A stretch of DNA of 20,208 nucleotides from Choristocarpus tenellus KU-1152 (Eukaryota; Phaeophyceae). Position 1 is the stretch's first letter. Every line of letters begins with the position of its first letter. Under the pieces are notes generated by a model. The model was given only the letters and a program-made list of their open reading frames with translations, made no database searches and was not told the origin of the DNA. A program made the translations under genes and the position numbers. The DNA lies in the NCBI GenBank assembly GCA_964200185.2, contig CAXNAD020000413.1, forward strand, positions 1 through 20,208, read 5' to 3'. Below, in pieces: positions 1-10,864 of the stretch.

Positions 1-21
1 CCCCCCCAGATAATTTGACCC
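1..21. mobile_element. Family B inverted-repeat element, right end only
   Basis: A C run followed by AGATAATTTGACCC matches the right terminus of the complete family B copies (C run, then AGATACTTTGAGCC). The rest of the copy lies outside the window. Confidence 0.6.
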
Positions 22-172
22 TATCCTTGTTCCGGACACACCTTTTCATAACATATACATTTTACCTACTCCTACATATTTTGAAGTAGGAAAATGTCAT
101 AAAAACCCCAAGGAAATCCAAGCCCCTAAATGGACAAACAGGGCAAAACTTGTACCCTCTAAGAAACTTTCA
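22..172 (+). mobile_element. Family A inverted-repeat element, right half
   Basis: The stretch matches the right half of the full copy at 17772-18024: CCTTGTTCCGGACACACC, then AAGCCCCTAAATGGACAAAC and AGGGCAAAACTTGTACCCTC, in the same order and spacing. The left half is missing and is replaced by the family B terminus at 1-21. No unrelated coding signal was seen here. Confidence 0.6.
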
Positions 173-393
173 CTCCCTGTCCACACATCAGTTCTATTCT
201 AAGTCACCTGCAAAGATTCTTTTACTGGGGGGTCTTCTCTGCTCTGCCAACAGCTGCCCCCTTACTCCCCGTCAGCCCTGCTCCGGGTAACACTCTCATT
301 TTTTATTATTCCTGTATCCGCTGCTACTCTAGGACATGTGCACGACTGCGCCTACCTCTACCGCCTCTTAGCCTAGACAGCTAACTGTATTAG
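173..393. other. Unassigned stretch between repeat elements
   Basis: No convincing exon, RNA gene or repeat was found. It may be intron or 3' flank of the minus-strand C2-like gene. Confidence 0.4.
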
Positions 394-572
394 GCTCAAA
401 GTATCTGGGGGGGGGGATGGCGACTGTCCATTTGGGGTCAAGTTTTCATGTCGTGATTTTTGGGTGATTTACTTGCATTCGTCTGATGGATAATGTAAAT
501 ACACTTTTCCTGATTTTGGTCCAAAATGGGCACCCTGGTGTAGACTCCCCCCTCCCCGCAGATACTTTGGGT
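394..572 (-). mobile_element. Family B inverted-repeat element (MITE-like), full copy
   Basis: About 180 bp with terminal inverted repeats: left CTCAAAGTATCTG plus a run of G, right C-rich tract plus CAGATACTTTGGG. The interior holds GTCCATTTGGGGTCAAG, TCGTCTGATGGATAATGT and ATTTTGGTCCAAAATGGGCA. It is the reverse complement of the copies at 18829-19005 and 19121-19305. No protein is encoded; short open frames inside are shared only because the repeat is shared. A non-autonomous DNA transposon derivative is the likely nature. Confidence 0.75.
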
Positions 573-682
573 CTCAATAGCACAGTAGCCATGTAGTTCA
601 CCAATTGCTTCATCACTTTCTTTCCTGCTTCTTGGCCCATGCCATCTATTCGAATGCTCCCTTGTCTTCTGGAATTTCTCAC

Positions 683-2418
683 CTGTCATGAAGTTCTACT
701 TGTAGCATGGTAGTCTCCACCCACTCTTCCACCCAGTGCCTGTCCATTTGCCCCAATAGAAAGGCAGATGTGTGCCTGAACGATGCACTCTTGCTGTGCA
801 CCTGTCCTCCAGTCCACAGTACTCGGGAGTGAAGCCCCCCCCCCCTGCCTCCTGCCCTATCACCATCCTCAAGATCTTCTCTGATACATTTGTCTCCTGC
901 TGCTGCTACCGTGTTCCCATAGAATGGACGGCATACAACATAGACTGGCTTGCAATGACGCTGGAGCAAGGAGAATGGAGTTGGTTTCACATTCTTTTGC
1001 ATGCTAGGTGATGAAACCCTTACCCCTGGAAGCCCTGTCACAGCTCTAATAGAAATGGCGAGGGGGTTGAGCTCCTGTAAAATCCCTTGGGAAAACAGAG
1101 GCCTCTGACCCTGTCTGCCTTCACCCATATCTGTACCTTTGGTCACCTCAGGCGAACTGAAGATATCTCCTGTCGCGGGTACAGGCGCTCCCCTACTACT
1201 TCCTCTACTACTTCCTCTACTACTTCCTCTGTTCTCTGATAGAGAAACAGAGATGCGAAGGTATCGAAACCCGATTGGGGGAGGAGGTGCTCCCGTGAAG
1301 GGGTTGGTTCTGAGATGTTTTTCTGCTGGCAAACTACTTGCCCTGGCAAGGTCTTCGTCATTGATCCCCAAGTTGCCAAGTGTAATTGTCACATCCTCTT
1401 CACCGGCGAGAAATGCGCTGAGGTCAAGGGACCATGAAGCAATAAAATTTCGACCTGGTGGACCGGATGCACCAGTAGTAGAAAATGTTGCTGCTTGTAC
1501 AGGGGTCACTCCATCACCAAGATTCCTCCCTGGACCCGGGGACTGGGCTGTAGCATCGCATTCCGATCGGTCGGCCAGGGTAAAAGATATCAAGGGACTG
1601 CGGTCGAGATTAAGAGCCACCTGTAGCAAGGGTCAAAACTTCACACTTACTCTTCTGATAGCTTCGTGCGTAGGGAGATGTTGGGAGTAGGAGTTTGGGA
1701 CTAGGAGCTGGGGGAGAAAGATACTGGGTAGGGGGTGAAATCATGGAGTGATGGTTTGGCCATCTCAACTCTGACCACATACTTGTATGCATAGCCTTGG
1801 CTGGGGTGTTATTTTTGTCTCCACTCGCTCGAAAGCAACCTGTAGGACGACTGAGGTGTCATGTTTGTCTGGAACAGTGATGCCGAGAGGTGATAGGCGA
1901 AAGAATTCTTCCCAGCGCTTCAGGTGGGAGCACCGCTGAAATCGATTCAGTCCAACTCCTTCTCTCACCTCTTTTTCTCCCCCTCCCTTCAGCTGATGTC
2001 TCCTCCTGTAGCACCATACCACTGTTTTCAATACCCCCATATCTGCATCTTCCTCTACGTTTTCCTCGCCTGTTCCCTTTTCCTCATCCGCTGCTTTTCT
2101 CGCATTCTCCAAGCCCTTGATATCCCTCCTTTCCCAGGATGTCCCGTTCATACCCACGACAGGAGTGGTGATCCGGTCCCCATTTACGAACGTGTACCTG
2201 ATCGTTGGCTCCACCAGGAGTGGCCGTACCTCACCTTCAACCGCATTCCCTTCATCTGATTCGCCCTTTGTCAACGGGGCATCATCTATCAGGCAGGCCT
2301 CTATTCCAACAACCAGGCAAAAGGGGGCATTGGCGGCAGGTTCGGGGGGTTCACTCGAAGTCTTTTCCACAGCATCCGCCTTGCTGTCCTTGGCTTTCTT
2401 TTCCTTCTTGGGTGGCAT
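683..2418 (-). CDS. C2-like protein resembling CFAP92/KIAA1257 (DUF4550) family, partial
   Basis: Exons read on the minus strand: 2418-2020, 1935-1783, 1620-910 and 801-683, giving about 460 residues. The start at 2418 follows an in-frame TAG 15 nt upstream and opens with MPPKKEKK, a lysine-rich N-terminus common in axonemal proteins. Introns are GT-AG: 84 nt (GTATGG...TTTCAG), 162 nt (GTATGT...CTACAG) and a candidate 108 nt (GTAGCA...GGACAG); all joins are phase 0. The last third (about residues 368-460) starts NPLAISIRAVTGLP, continues TPFSLLQRHCKPVYVV and ends VEEWVETTMLQVELHDR. This order of NPL, LP, C-x-PVY and E-x-HDR matches my memory of the C2-like DUF4550 region of CFAP92, a cilia/flagella-associated protein. 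Exon 801-683 ends in phase 2 at a good donor (CAG|GTGAGA), so the protein continues, but no next exon is evident before the left edge and a family B element lies in the way. Coding status is quite sure; the family name is moderate. Confidence 0.6.
1190..1230 (-). repeat. 12-bp tandem repeat inside a coding exon
   Basis: About three copies of CTACTACTTCCT on the plus strand, read on the minus strand as repeated GSSR. It lies in the third exon of the C2-like gene between its two conserved parts and so lengthens a flexible linker. Confidence 0.8.
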
Positions 2419-3079
2419 TCTATTAATATACTAAAACTGGAGGAAGAGATATGTGTGTGTGATACATGGAATCAAACATTTGGGTACATATGTTGCTGCA
2501 TCTAGTAGGCACCCACTCTCCGCGCAATTTCTAAAAGTGAGGAGGGCAAATATATCATCACACCTTGAGCATACATCATTGAGGTCTACGCTCTGGGGCT
2601 CTACTATTATTGTACGTAGAGTGTGTATCGTCCATTATTTTGCGTTGTGGTGTTTGTGTGAACGGTTTCATACTTGAACAATATTGGGAGGCAGTTCTAT
2701 TCATCCTCACATAATTAAAATGATAACTGATCTACTCGTGTTATTTGTATTATTCCATTTATATTGTCTTTCAACTTGGGTCTCTATCATTGATCATGCT
2801 CCACAACCCCAACTCATGAGAGGACAGAGGTGGGGGAAAAGTGAGTCTCCTAAGTTATTTTTTGAATAGGATCATGTATCCTTGCGTACAAAACTACAGC
2901 AAGTAGGGGTAGTTCGCGGTAAAAATACTGGTAGAGGCACCTTTATTTGAGTTTTGACTTCATATCTTGACCTCCATAAAGACCTGATGGGATCTATCTA
3001 GCCCTGGACAATCCCACAAACCTACAGACATTTGCTCTTCTTCTTTTACTCAGCATTATACTTTTCCGGAGCACCCAGT
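2419..3079. promoter_or_regulatory. Divergent intergenic region, probable two-way promoter
   Basis: The minus-strand C2-like gene starts at 2418 and the plus-strand RING-H2 reading frame at 3080, so both promoters and 5' leaders should lie within these 661 bp. No clear TATA box or repeated operator was found. A pyrimidine run ending in ACTCAG at 3053 and a second CCCAG at 3078 look like splice acceptors for a leader intron of the RING-H2 gene. Confidence 0.45.
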
Positions 3080-6000
3080 ATGCCGAGTGCGGAGAAAGAG
3101 GGAAGTCATCACCCCTGGAATGGTAGAGAAACACCCGACCAGGCAAACCCAGATTCTACCGGGGCATGTTCAGGAGAGGGGAATGGAGAGCGGATCGAAC
3201 ATCAAGAAATAAATGGGGTACCTGATACTGGGCATGCCCCCCACACTGAAAATGCAATGGCTGGAGACATGTGGGATGTTCAGAGTCAAACGGAGGACAG
3301 TGGACGGCACACCGAGTCGAGTGGAATGCGAGATACAGGGGTGAAGGTGGAGATCCCAAAGTTTCAGGTGCATGTTGAAGGTGAGATGCAAGTGAACATC
3401 GAAGGAGAGAGGCCACCCCCTCATGGGACTTCTCATTGTAAGTGCAAAGATATCTTGTTGTAGGGAGGTGAGGTTTATTGCTACATGTAACTCAAGGCGA
3501 CGGAGGTGTGCGTGCGTTGGGGTTCGTTTATGAGATCTAGCCTTTTCTTTGTGAGAGATCTATTGCATGGCCTGATCGCTCATAAGCAGGTGGAAATTAT
3601 TCAAGGAGTTGCGATATGATGGCATATGAAGTTGGAATAATGGCGGGCAAGAATGGTTGGAGGATCCACCTCTATATTTTTTTCGCTGGTACAATTTTGT
3701 TTTGCTATCAAGTAGTTGACGCTCATCCACCGCCACTCCCTTTCCCATCTCATATCCTCTCCTCATGTAGTTGGTTGGTGGGGAGAATGCCTGAAGGTGG
3801 TATGACTGCCCCAAACTGATCGCTTGGTTGGTCTTGCGATACAGGTAGTGTGCACAGTCCTGAACTAGACACAACATCAGTGGAGATATTGCTATGGCAT
3901 ATTGATCAGGACAGCCCTACTCACCCATATCAAATATCTCATAACCCCAAAACAACTTTCGCCTAGGTAATGCATTGCCGCGGTTGAAGACTGATTTACG
4001 ACAGTACACAATGAAGATGTAACCTCCGACCCCTTTATATGCTTTCAGTGTCAATGGATCCAGGAAAGGGCAGTGCTTTGGAAGGCAACTCACAATTGTC
4101 AGATCCTCAAGATTTGCAGATGGACCCAGCAGCACTCATTGCAGCAGCTTCAACGCCTATGCCAGGAGATGAACTCAAGAATGTTCAACCCCCCCCTTCC
4201 CCAACACTCCCAGCGCCTCTGCCAGAGGATCTGCATGTAGGCACTAATCCCCGAGTAGCTTTCCGCAGTCAAAGTATTTGGGACAGGCTGGCTCGACCAC
4301 GGGTCTCACGTGCCCCACCTGAGATAATGGAGCGCTTAAGGCAGAAAATTGTGGAGAATGCCTGCGGGATAGTGAATCCTCACACAAAACACCGTGGTGG
4401 TACCCATGTAATCTACCCTGGGAGACCGCCACTTACGCAGGGGGGTGGCAGGGGCAGAGGGATTGGCCCTCGTGATGCTCACTACCGCCAAGACCTCGCT
4501 CCAAATGGTGCTGCTGCTGTCACTGCAAGACTGCGATTTGTGGCTGCACGTAAAGTAGCAGTCCATGGTTCCCGCCGATGTAGCAGTCCCACCTTCCCAG
4601 GTGCAGGCAAGCGGTCAAAGTCTGTTCCAGGGGGCCGAGAAGGGCGTGGAGCTGGTCGGATGGGAAGAGGTTACTCTTGCACTCGCAAGGGTTCCCTGGT
4701 AGGTCGAGGCGGAAGTGTGTTAACCAACAGGGCCATACGTGAGCCGACAGGCAGGGGCAGTGGTGGTGCAACAGGTGGTGCTGATGATGGGGCAGGTGAA
4801 GAGGGTGAAAATGTCATGAATATACTTGCAGATGTTGTTTCATCAGTTGAAGACCATGTGATCAGGGCCACTGCAAGTCTTGATCTTATAAATGGCATAA
4901 TGGCGACCTCCTCTGGTGAAGCCTTGAGTATGCCTCATCCGTCCGCAAATTTTGTGGCACAGAGGATTCATCAAGCAGTGTCACCTGCAGAGGCACCTCC
5001 ACAAGCCAGTCTCTCCACTGATGCGGAAGCTCATGAGAAAACCCTTGAGTCTGTGATTGGACTTACTCACCCTAATACCATGAGCTCAGCAAATCCATCT
5101 GGAGTAGCCTCCATTATCTCCGCTGGCACCTCTGCTACAGTGGTGTCCAGAGAGGACCCAGATGTGGACTCGGTGGTGGTGCCTGTGCAGGTAGTAGACT
5201 CTAACATGGCAGTGGTAGCATCAAGTGCTGAAGTATCAACAGCAGGAGACTGTATGATAAGGGCTCCAGTGCAAGGACCTGAAGGATCCATGGGTGTTAT
5301 TGGGTTGACCACACCTCATGCACATGAGGCACCAACATTAAATCCTATCGTGTCAGCAGGTCAAAGGCTGCAGGAAATAGGGGCTGAGGTGGTGGCATCT
5401 ACCAGACAGGGTGAAGAAGCGTACTTGGAAGCTCAGGTAGGGTTGAAGAGTGGCCAAACCAGGGTATCTGTAAGGGATCAATGGGAAGAGGTGTCGCCAA
5501 GGGACCAGGTTTGTGAAGGTAGATTGCCTGTCAACCAGGTGCCAGGTGATAGGATAATGGAGGCAGGGGCTGCTGTGATAGAAGGCGCATCTGCAGGATC
5601 CTTGCTTTTTGAACGTACAAATGTGTCTGTTGTTCCTGGCGTGGATGATGTGGTAGGTGAGGTTCAACCTCAGAGGGAATTGGAGTCACATGTAGAAGTG
5701 GGGCGGAGACAAGATGTGACCCTTGCTCAGACCCCTTCCTGTACTCAGGAAGAGCATGCCACTGATGAAGCAGTTGGAACTGAATCAGGGGTGCAGTCTG
5801 GGGTACAAGTTGAGGGGGTGGTTGAGGTTGAACCTACAGATTCCACCATTATTGAGTCTGGGACCCAGGCAGATGTTGAAGATGGGAATGGGGTTGGACT
5901 GGGGGTACAATCTGGGACCGGCTCTCAGTCCAGTGGGCACAGCAGGATGGATTCAAATATGGTAAGACTTTCGTTAGTGACAGAGGAGCCATCACAAGTT

Positions 6001-8181
6001 GCCAGAGACACCAGGGAGAGTTTAGCACAAAGTGTCCCTGTGACTGGGCTCAATGAGAATGAGAGGATATCTGATGCCAGATCTAGGCTTAATAGTCTTC
6101 GGACAAGACTTGCATCGCGGAGGATCCCTGAGACTAGAACAAGAGTAAGAGCAGCTGATATTGAATCAAATCTTGAGAGACTCGGGATGAGATTTGACAG
6201 GATTAGTGCAAGAACAGCAGCTTTAATGGCAGATGATGATCCAGGCCCTGCTCCTATTGGATCTGAGACGAGGCGTGCAAGGAGGGCGGCTAGGATAAGT
6301 ATGACTGGTGGTACCAACCCTGTGGTTCAGTCTGGTAGTGCAGAATCTGCGGTTTTGCCTGCCAGGACCACATCAGAGGCTGTACCCTCCATGAGTAGCA
6401 ATGCTTTGGCTAGGGTTGCAGCAGGAACTGATGCAAGCCATTCTCAGCAACAACGCACCTCAAGGAGATCTGTGACAACGAGACAGGAATCTGCGGCACA
6501 GAACAACAATGTGAATCATAGGGCACCAAGGAGGAGATCTATAACAACTGTGTTAGGGAGGTGCAGCATGCAGGGAAGGGAATCCACTGGTTCTTCTACA
6601 AGTGGTTCTACTCATATCAGGACCAGCGGAATTCATGGCGGGTTGGGTGGCAGGGGTGGTGGTGAGGGTGGTGGTGAAGTTGGTGGGAGTTTGGAAGGTG
6701 AAGGCGAGCAGGAAAGAGCCAATCCATCCTTTCCATTAATGCCTTCTCAATTGCCTTTACCTCCTCCACCTTCACTTACTCAGACAGTTTCACCTCCACT
6801 TCCCACATCTCAGGCGGGTTTGATTCTTTCCCCCCTTGTGGGAAGTGATGCCAGGGTTGAAACTGAAACTGGGCAAGCACACACAACCATCACTGCGGGG
6901 CTACATAGTGCGATCAACAGCATAGAAGCGGAGCGGGAACGCCTGCTCCGTGAAATTGTGCGACTCCGCAACCAACAGGCGGAATCATTGCAGCAGTTGA
7001 TTGCCCTGCAGCGTGAGCAGGTCCGAGTACGGCAACGCCAGACACATACCTTGTCCAACATTCTTGAGGGTCTTGTACGAACTGTTGCATCAATGGAATC
7101 TCTACCGGAGGCTGCACTTAACCACCTAACCACTGCCAATCTGAGCACACATCGTCGACTTCTGCTGCTCGTGTCTACCCTGCACTTTCCCCCAGTGGAA
7201 GACCACGCAGAGACTGGGGGAGAGGCAGGCGCCACCACCTCTTCATTGATTGAAAACAGTGCTTCCTCATCACGCCCCCGAGAGTTGGAGGAGCTTGAGA
7301 GGGGAGTTGTGTCTGCTATAGTTTCCTCTAGTGACCTCCTTAACAGTGTTGCACCTAGTACATCCTCCACAGCGCCCAGTGGTGCTTCCTTCCCGGGCAG
7401 TGATACGTATTCATTTGCGAATGCCTTTCATGCTCTTTCCGGTCAGTCTCTTGACAGTACCATTAGGTATCTCATCGAGGCTCGAGAATCGACTCGTTTA
7501 TCAGATGGTGGGAACGAGGATATCTTCTCGCTGACTGAGCAGCGCCATTATGCCACCAGCAGTGTGTTGGGTGAAGGGGGCACCGTGTTGACTGATCAGC
7601 AGTGGGTGGACTTCCTGCTGGCAGATGCTCAAGTAACACGCAGTGAGGACGTCCAACGAAGGCGGGATGATATTCGAAGATTTGCTCAGAGGACAGTTGC
7701 TAATGAAGCTGCTGTCGCTGCAGCTCTTGCTTCATTCCAGGACGGTATTGATGGTGCTGGAGGAGCATCCTCACGCTCAGGGGGCTGCAGTATGGCAACT
7801 ATTGCATCACTTCGCCGGGCTACTTACCAGCCTGGTACTGCAGGTGGTTCTGTTGACAGCACCCATGAGTGTGTGATATGCCTCTCAGAGTTTGCTGTTG
7901 GAGACATGCTGTGCTACCTGCCCTGCTCCCATGTTTTCCACCAGAGCTGTGTGGGAACATGGCTGGCAAACCACAGGTCATGCCCTACATGTCGTAGTAG
8001 GATCCCGGATGTAGGTTCAAGGACCCGGGTCAGGGGGCGGGGGGTGACCGATAGTGGGCGTGGGACTAGGATTAGGGCCAACATAAGAGGGACTCGTGGA
8101 TCAAGAGCAGGACCAGTGGTAGCCACTGGATCTGAGGTGGGGAGTGAAGGTGCTGGTGCTGGTGCAGAAGCAAGTGTATGA
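3080..8181 (+). CDS. Large disordered RING-H2 finger protein, probable E3 ubiquitin ligase
   Basis: Two exons, 3080-3437 and 4049-8181, encode 1,496 residues. Exon 1 ends in phase 1 at a consensus GTAAGT donor (3438) and exon 2 follows TTTCAG with the two bases needed to complete the codon, so the frame is kept. The RING-H2 finger is at residues 1394-1434: C-x2-C-x14-C-x-H-x2-H-x2-C-x10-C-x2-C, all eight zinc ligands present (CVIC, CSHVFHQSC, CPTC). Such fingers recruit ubiquitin-conjugating enzymes. Upstream lie Gly/Arg-rich stretches (about residues 244-374), an acidic/Val-rich disordered middle, an Arg-rich helical part (792-848), a Gly run (980-1006), a Pro-rich segment (1017-1042) and a predicted coiled coil (1075-1144). 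After the finger comes an RG-rich tail that could bind RNA or be methylated. No membrane segment is visible. Substrate is unknown. The first ATG of the open frame is 3080; the pyrimidine run ending in CAG at 3053 suggests a 5' UTR intron just upstream. Confidence 0.88.
3438..4048 (+). other. Intron 1 of the RING-H2 gene (611 nt)
   Basis: Donor GTAAGT at 3438 and acceptor ATGCTTTCAG ending at 4048. Phase 1 on both sides. An ATG at 4039 lies inside the acceptor region and keeps the exon 2 frame open, so a single-exon reading would wrongly start there. Nothing else was recognised in the intron. Confidence 0.8.
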
Positions 8182-10864
8182 ACTGAATTTGAAAAAGTTT
8201 GAAGCTGGAGTACAGGAGTTGGGACTTAGAAGGGGAAAGAGAGAGAAATATGTGAGGATGTAGGGGGGGTTGCAACGCTTTGACATCTGTAGGTGGTGGG
8301 TTAGGCAACGGTACCTTTTATCTCATGAGGAGGGGATGTGCCTGGTTTTTGGTGTTGATCCAAGTATCAGCGCTTCATGGGTGCTTTGTTGCTTCCTGTG
8401 TTGGATTGAGAAGGGGAGGGGTAGGCCTTTTCGATTTGGTCACCCAGGATATCTACTGATGTGGAGTAGTTCTGTACTAGGGAACTTCATCACATTTCCA
8501 AACTGCTTCGCTCATTTTGCCGTCATGTGTGTGGGTGAGTGGGCAGGTAGCTGATCCTCTTGGGGGCAGTAGGTTGTAAACGAGCTTGGGATGGTTCCCC
8601 TTGTTTGGGTATTGCGTAAGTGGACTCTTATGGTGTTCTATGAGATCCCCACGATGACATGAACTGAAGTTATGAGAGTGAAGATGGGGAGTTGAACTCC
8701 ATTTTTCTTTCCCTGACCCTTTGGACCCCCAATCACCTACCTGCATTTTTGTTGTAGTCTTGACATATTCTGTGGGTTTGAGTTTGGAGAAGAAATTTGT
8801 CTTGAACCATGCTAGGTATCTCTTTGTCCTTGGTTGGGACATGGGGCTACCGTTGTTCTTATTTGAACAGAACACTCCCTTCCATGAAATGAAAGAGATG
8901 GAAGGAACAGCTACCTTGCCTATGTGCTGTGCCTGTGTTGTATGTTTGTGTACTTCTTTGTTTCTGCTTTTGTTTTTTGTCCTACCTAGAGATCCAATGT
9001 GGGGAACGTGGGTGGTGTTTTGCTCATGTTAGAACAGTAGGGATCCGAGTGTACTGCTCTGCAAATGTTTGTTGTGACACAAACCACACACACAGACACA
9101 GACACACTATGTGGTCGACTTGCACAGATCGACGCTGGAGTGCAGAGGGGGAGGCAGTTGGTTGGAGATTGCCGTGTGAGGAACAAAGGGCCAATTTTGG
9201 TCAGGGTGTGAGATGGATGGATATGTTGTGCGAGTATTTTCTGACTGCTTTTCTCCATTTGCCTTGCCTTTCTGAATCTTGGCTTGTTCCAGCCTACCCC
9301 CAGCAGGGCTATAGCAGCACCTCCTGCATTGCCCTTTGTTGGCATTACATGCGTTGCGCTGACAAGAACCAGTCAAGAGATGTTGAACCCTTGGCTTCCC
9401 ACTACTGTAGTATACTGCTATGTGACATTACAAACACCTACGTACAACATGGTATTCACTGCACTAGGGGGGGTATGCACCCCTCGTTCTTCTCCACCAT
9501 TGCGTCGAGAAACTGCCATTTACACTTGTCTCTGCTACCGTTGGATGCTTTATCTCTTTTTGTTGCAGAACTGTGCCTCAGTCTGGCGAATTTCTTAGGA
9601 GGGGTTTGTTGACCTGTAGTGTGAGTATATCTTCTGCATTATTGAGTTTCCTCCCCCAAGGATGACCATGGCTTCATGCCCAATGACTTCTGATGACATG
9701 TATGGTCGTGCCCTGTGCAACGAGCCAAGGCATGTAGCATTTGCAGCTACAATAATTGGCTGAATCCTTTGGTCACTCCAGGCAACCTATTTCTAACCCA
9801 GCATGCTAACCCAGCATGCCGTTCCCGCATTTTGTGAGTTTGGAAACTCGGTATGGAGCGCAGACAGCTTTCATCCGACTGAAGACATCAACTTGTCGTG
9901 GTTCAGACAATACCCGCCTTATACTGCCATAAGGTACAGTTTGAAGGTGTGAGGCCAGGTTGAATTTAGTTAAACTTCTGACTTGGACTATTTATGTTCG
10001 ACTCACCGGCACCACACTTGCCTGACTGTTCCACATTCCATACTCTGAGGCAATCTCCACAATAAATGTCAGAGTCCAGAGGGGTGCTACTTTATCAATG
10101 GTTGCTCAGTCCTACTTTACCCCACTGAACAAGACTACACTTCTCTGATGCCCTGTCTTCTCATGTAGCTGTCTTGAAGCACTAATGATACTGGCACTGA
10201 TAAGTACCACCTCATATAAATTGTAGTGACCAAAGTGGACGGTAGCTCAATAGCACCAGCAATCACCTCTATGTCGCAAGAGACATGGCTCCCTGTGGGT
10301 AGGATGTTTGTAGACGAAATTCTGGAACTCTGCTTATGTTTTCTCCCCCCCAGAAGTCATGCTGTATGAGTGATTGAGGAAAATATTATGAAGAAAATGT
10401 ATGAGCTTCATGTTTTATATTGGACATGAGTGTAAGTGTCTGGAGAATTGGTAGCATTAGAAGTAACTGGTTGTGCCATTAACGGACACATGTTGGAGTT
10501 GATTTTCCAATGCCGGGGTTCCTGGACAATCACACAATTAAGTCGAGTACAACAGACAGCCTGTCAAAGGAAATATACAAGCAAGTGAGCACACACACGC
10601 ACATCCACACCTCTGCAAATACTCCATAGTTCATAATGAGATAGTAGTTAAGTCAAAAACATTACCACTACATCCTTCCATGTTCTGTGGTCTATGTTTC
10701 CTTCCTAATCTCTATGTCATGCAATACATACCATTGTATGATGATAGCTAATGTTCAGGCTACCTAGCTTGAACGATGAAGATCATATGATGTATGGTGC
10801 ACCTAGGCACCTGCAGGTGAGTACTGATGCTCCAACACCATGTATTGCTAGTTTTCGCACCCCT
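8182..10864. other. Convergent intergenic region without a convincing gene
   Basis: Between the stops of the RING-H2 gene (plus) and the TIR gene (minus). It should contain both 3' UTRs. A short AC-rich stretch lies at about 9085-9107, another at about 10590, and an AATAAA at about 10061 on the plus strand, but no poly(A) site can be fixed. The longest open frame (8929-9612, plus) is rich in Cys, His and Leu with no recognisable domain and looks like chance. No tRNA or other RNA gene was seen. Confidence 0.5.

Noticed and set aside
669-682. A 14-nt GTGAGA...CCAG intron after the last C2-like exon
   Set aside because: Far too short to be spliced by ordinary machinery.
438-689. Minus-strand frames overlapping the left family B copy
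   Set aside because: Their C-terminal peptides repeat in the copies near 19.2 kb only because the element is repeated; they are not genes.
1025-1087. A 63-nt GTAAGG...CTCCAG intron in the C2-like gene (approximate position 967-1031)
   Set aside because: Its 3' part encodes TPFSLLQ, which precedes C-x-PVY in the family as I recall it, so removing it would delete conserved residues.
8929-9612. Plus-strand open frame of 227 codons
   Set aside because: Composition is rich in Cys, His and Leu, includes simple repeats read through, and has no domain; it follows the RING-H2 stop and fits a UTR or intergenic chance frame.
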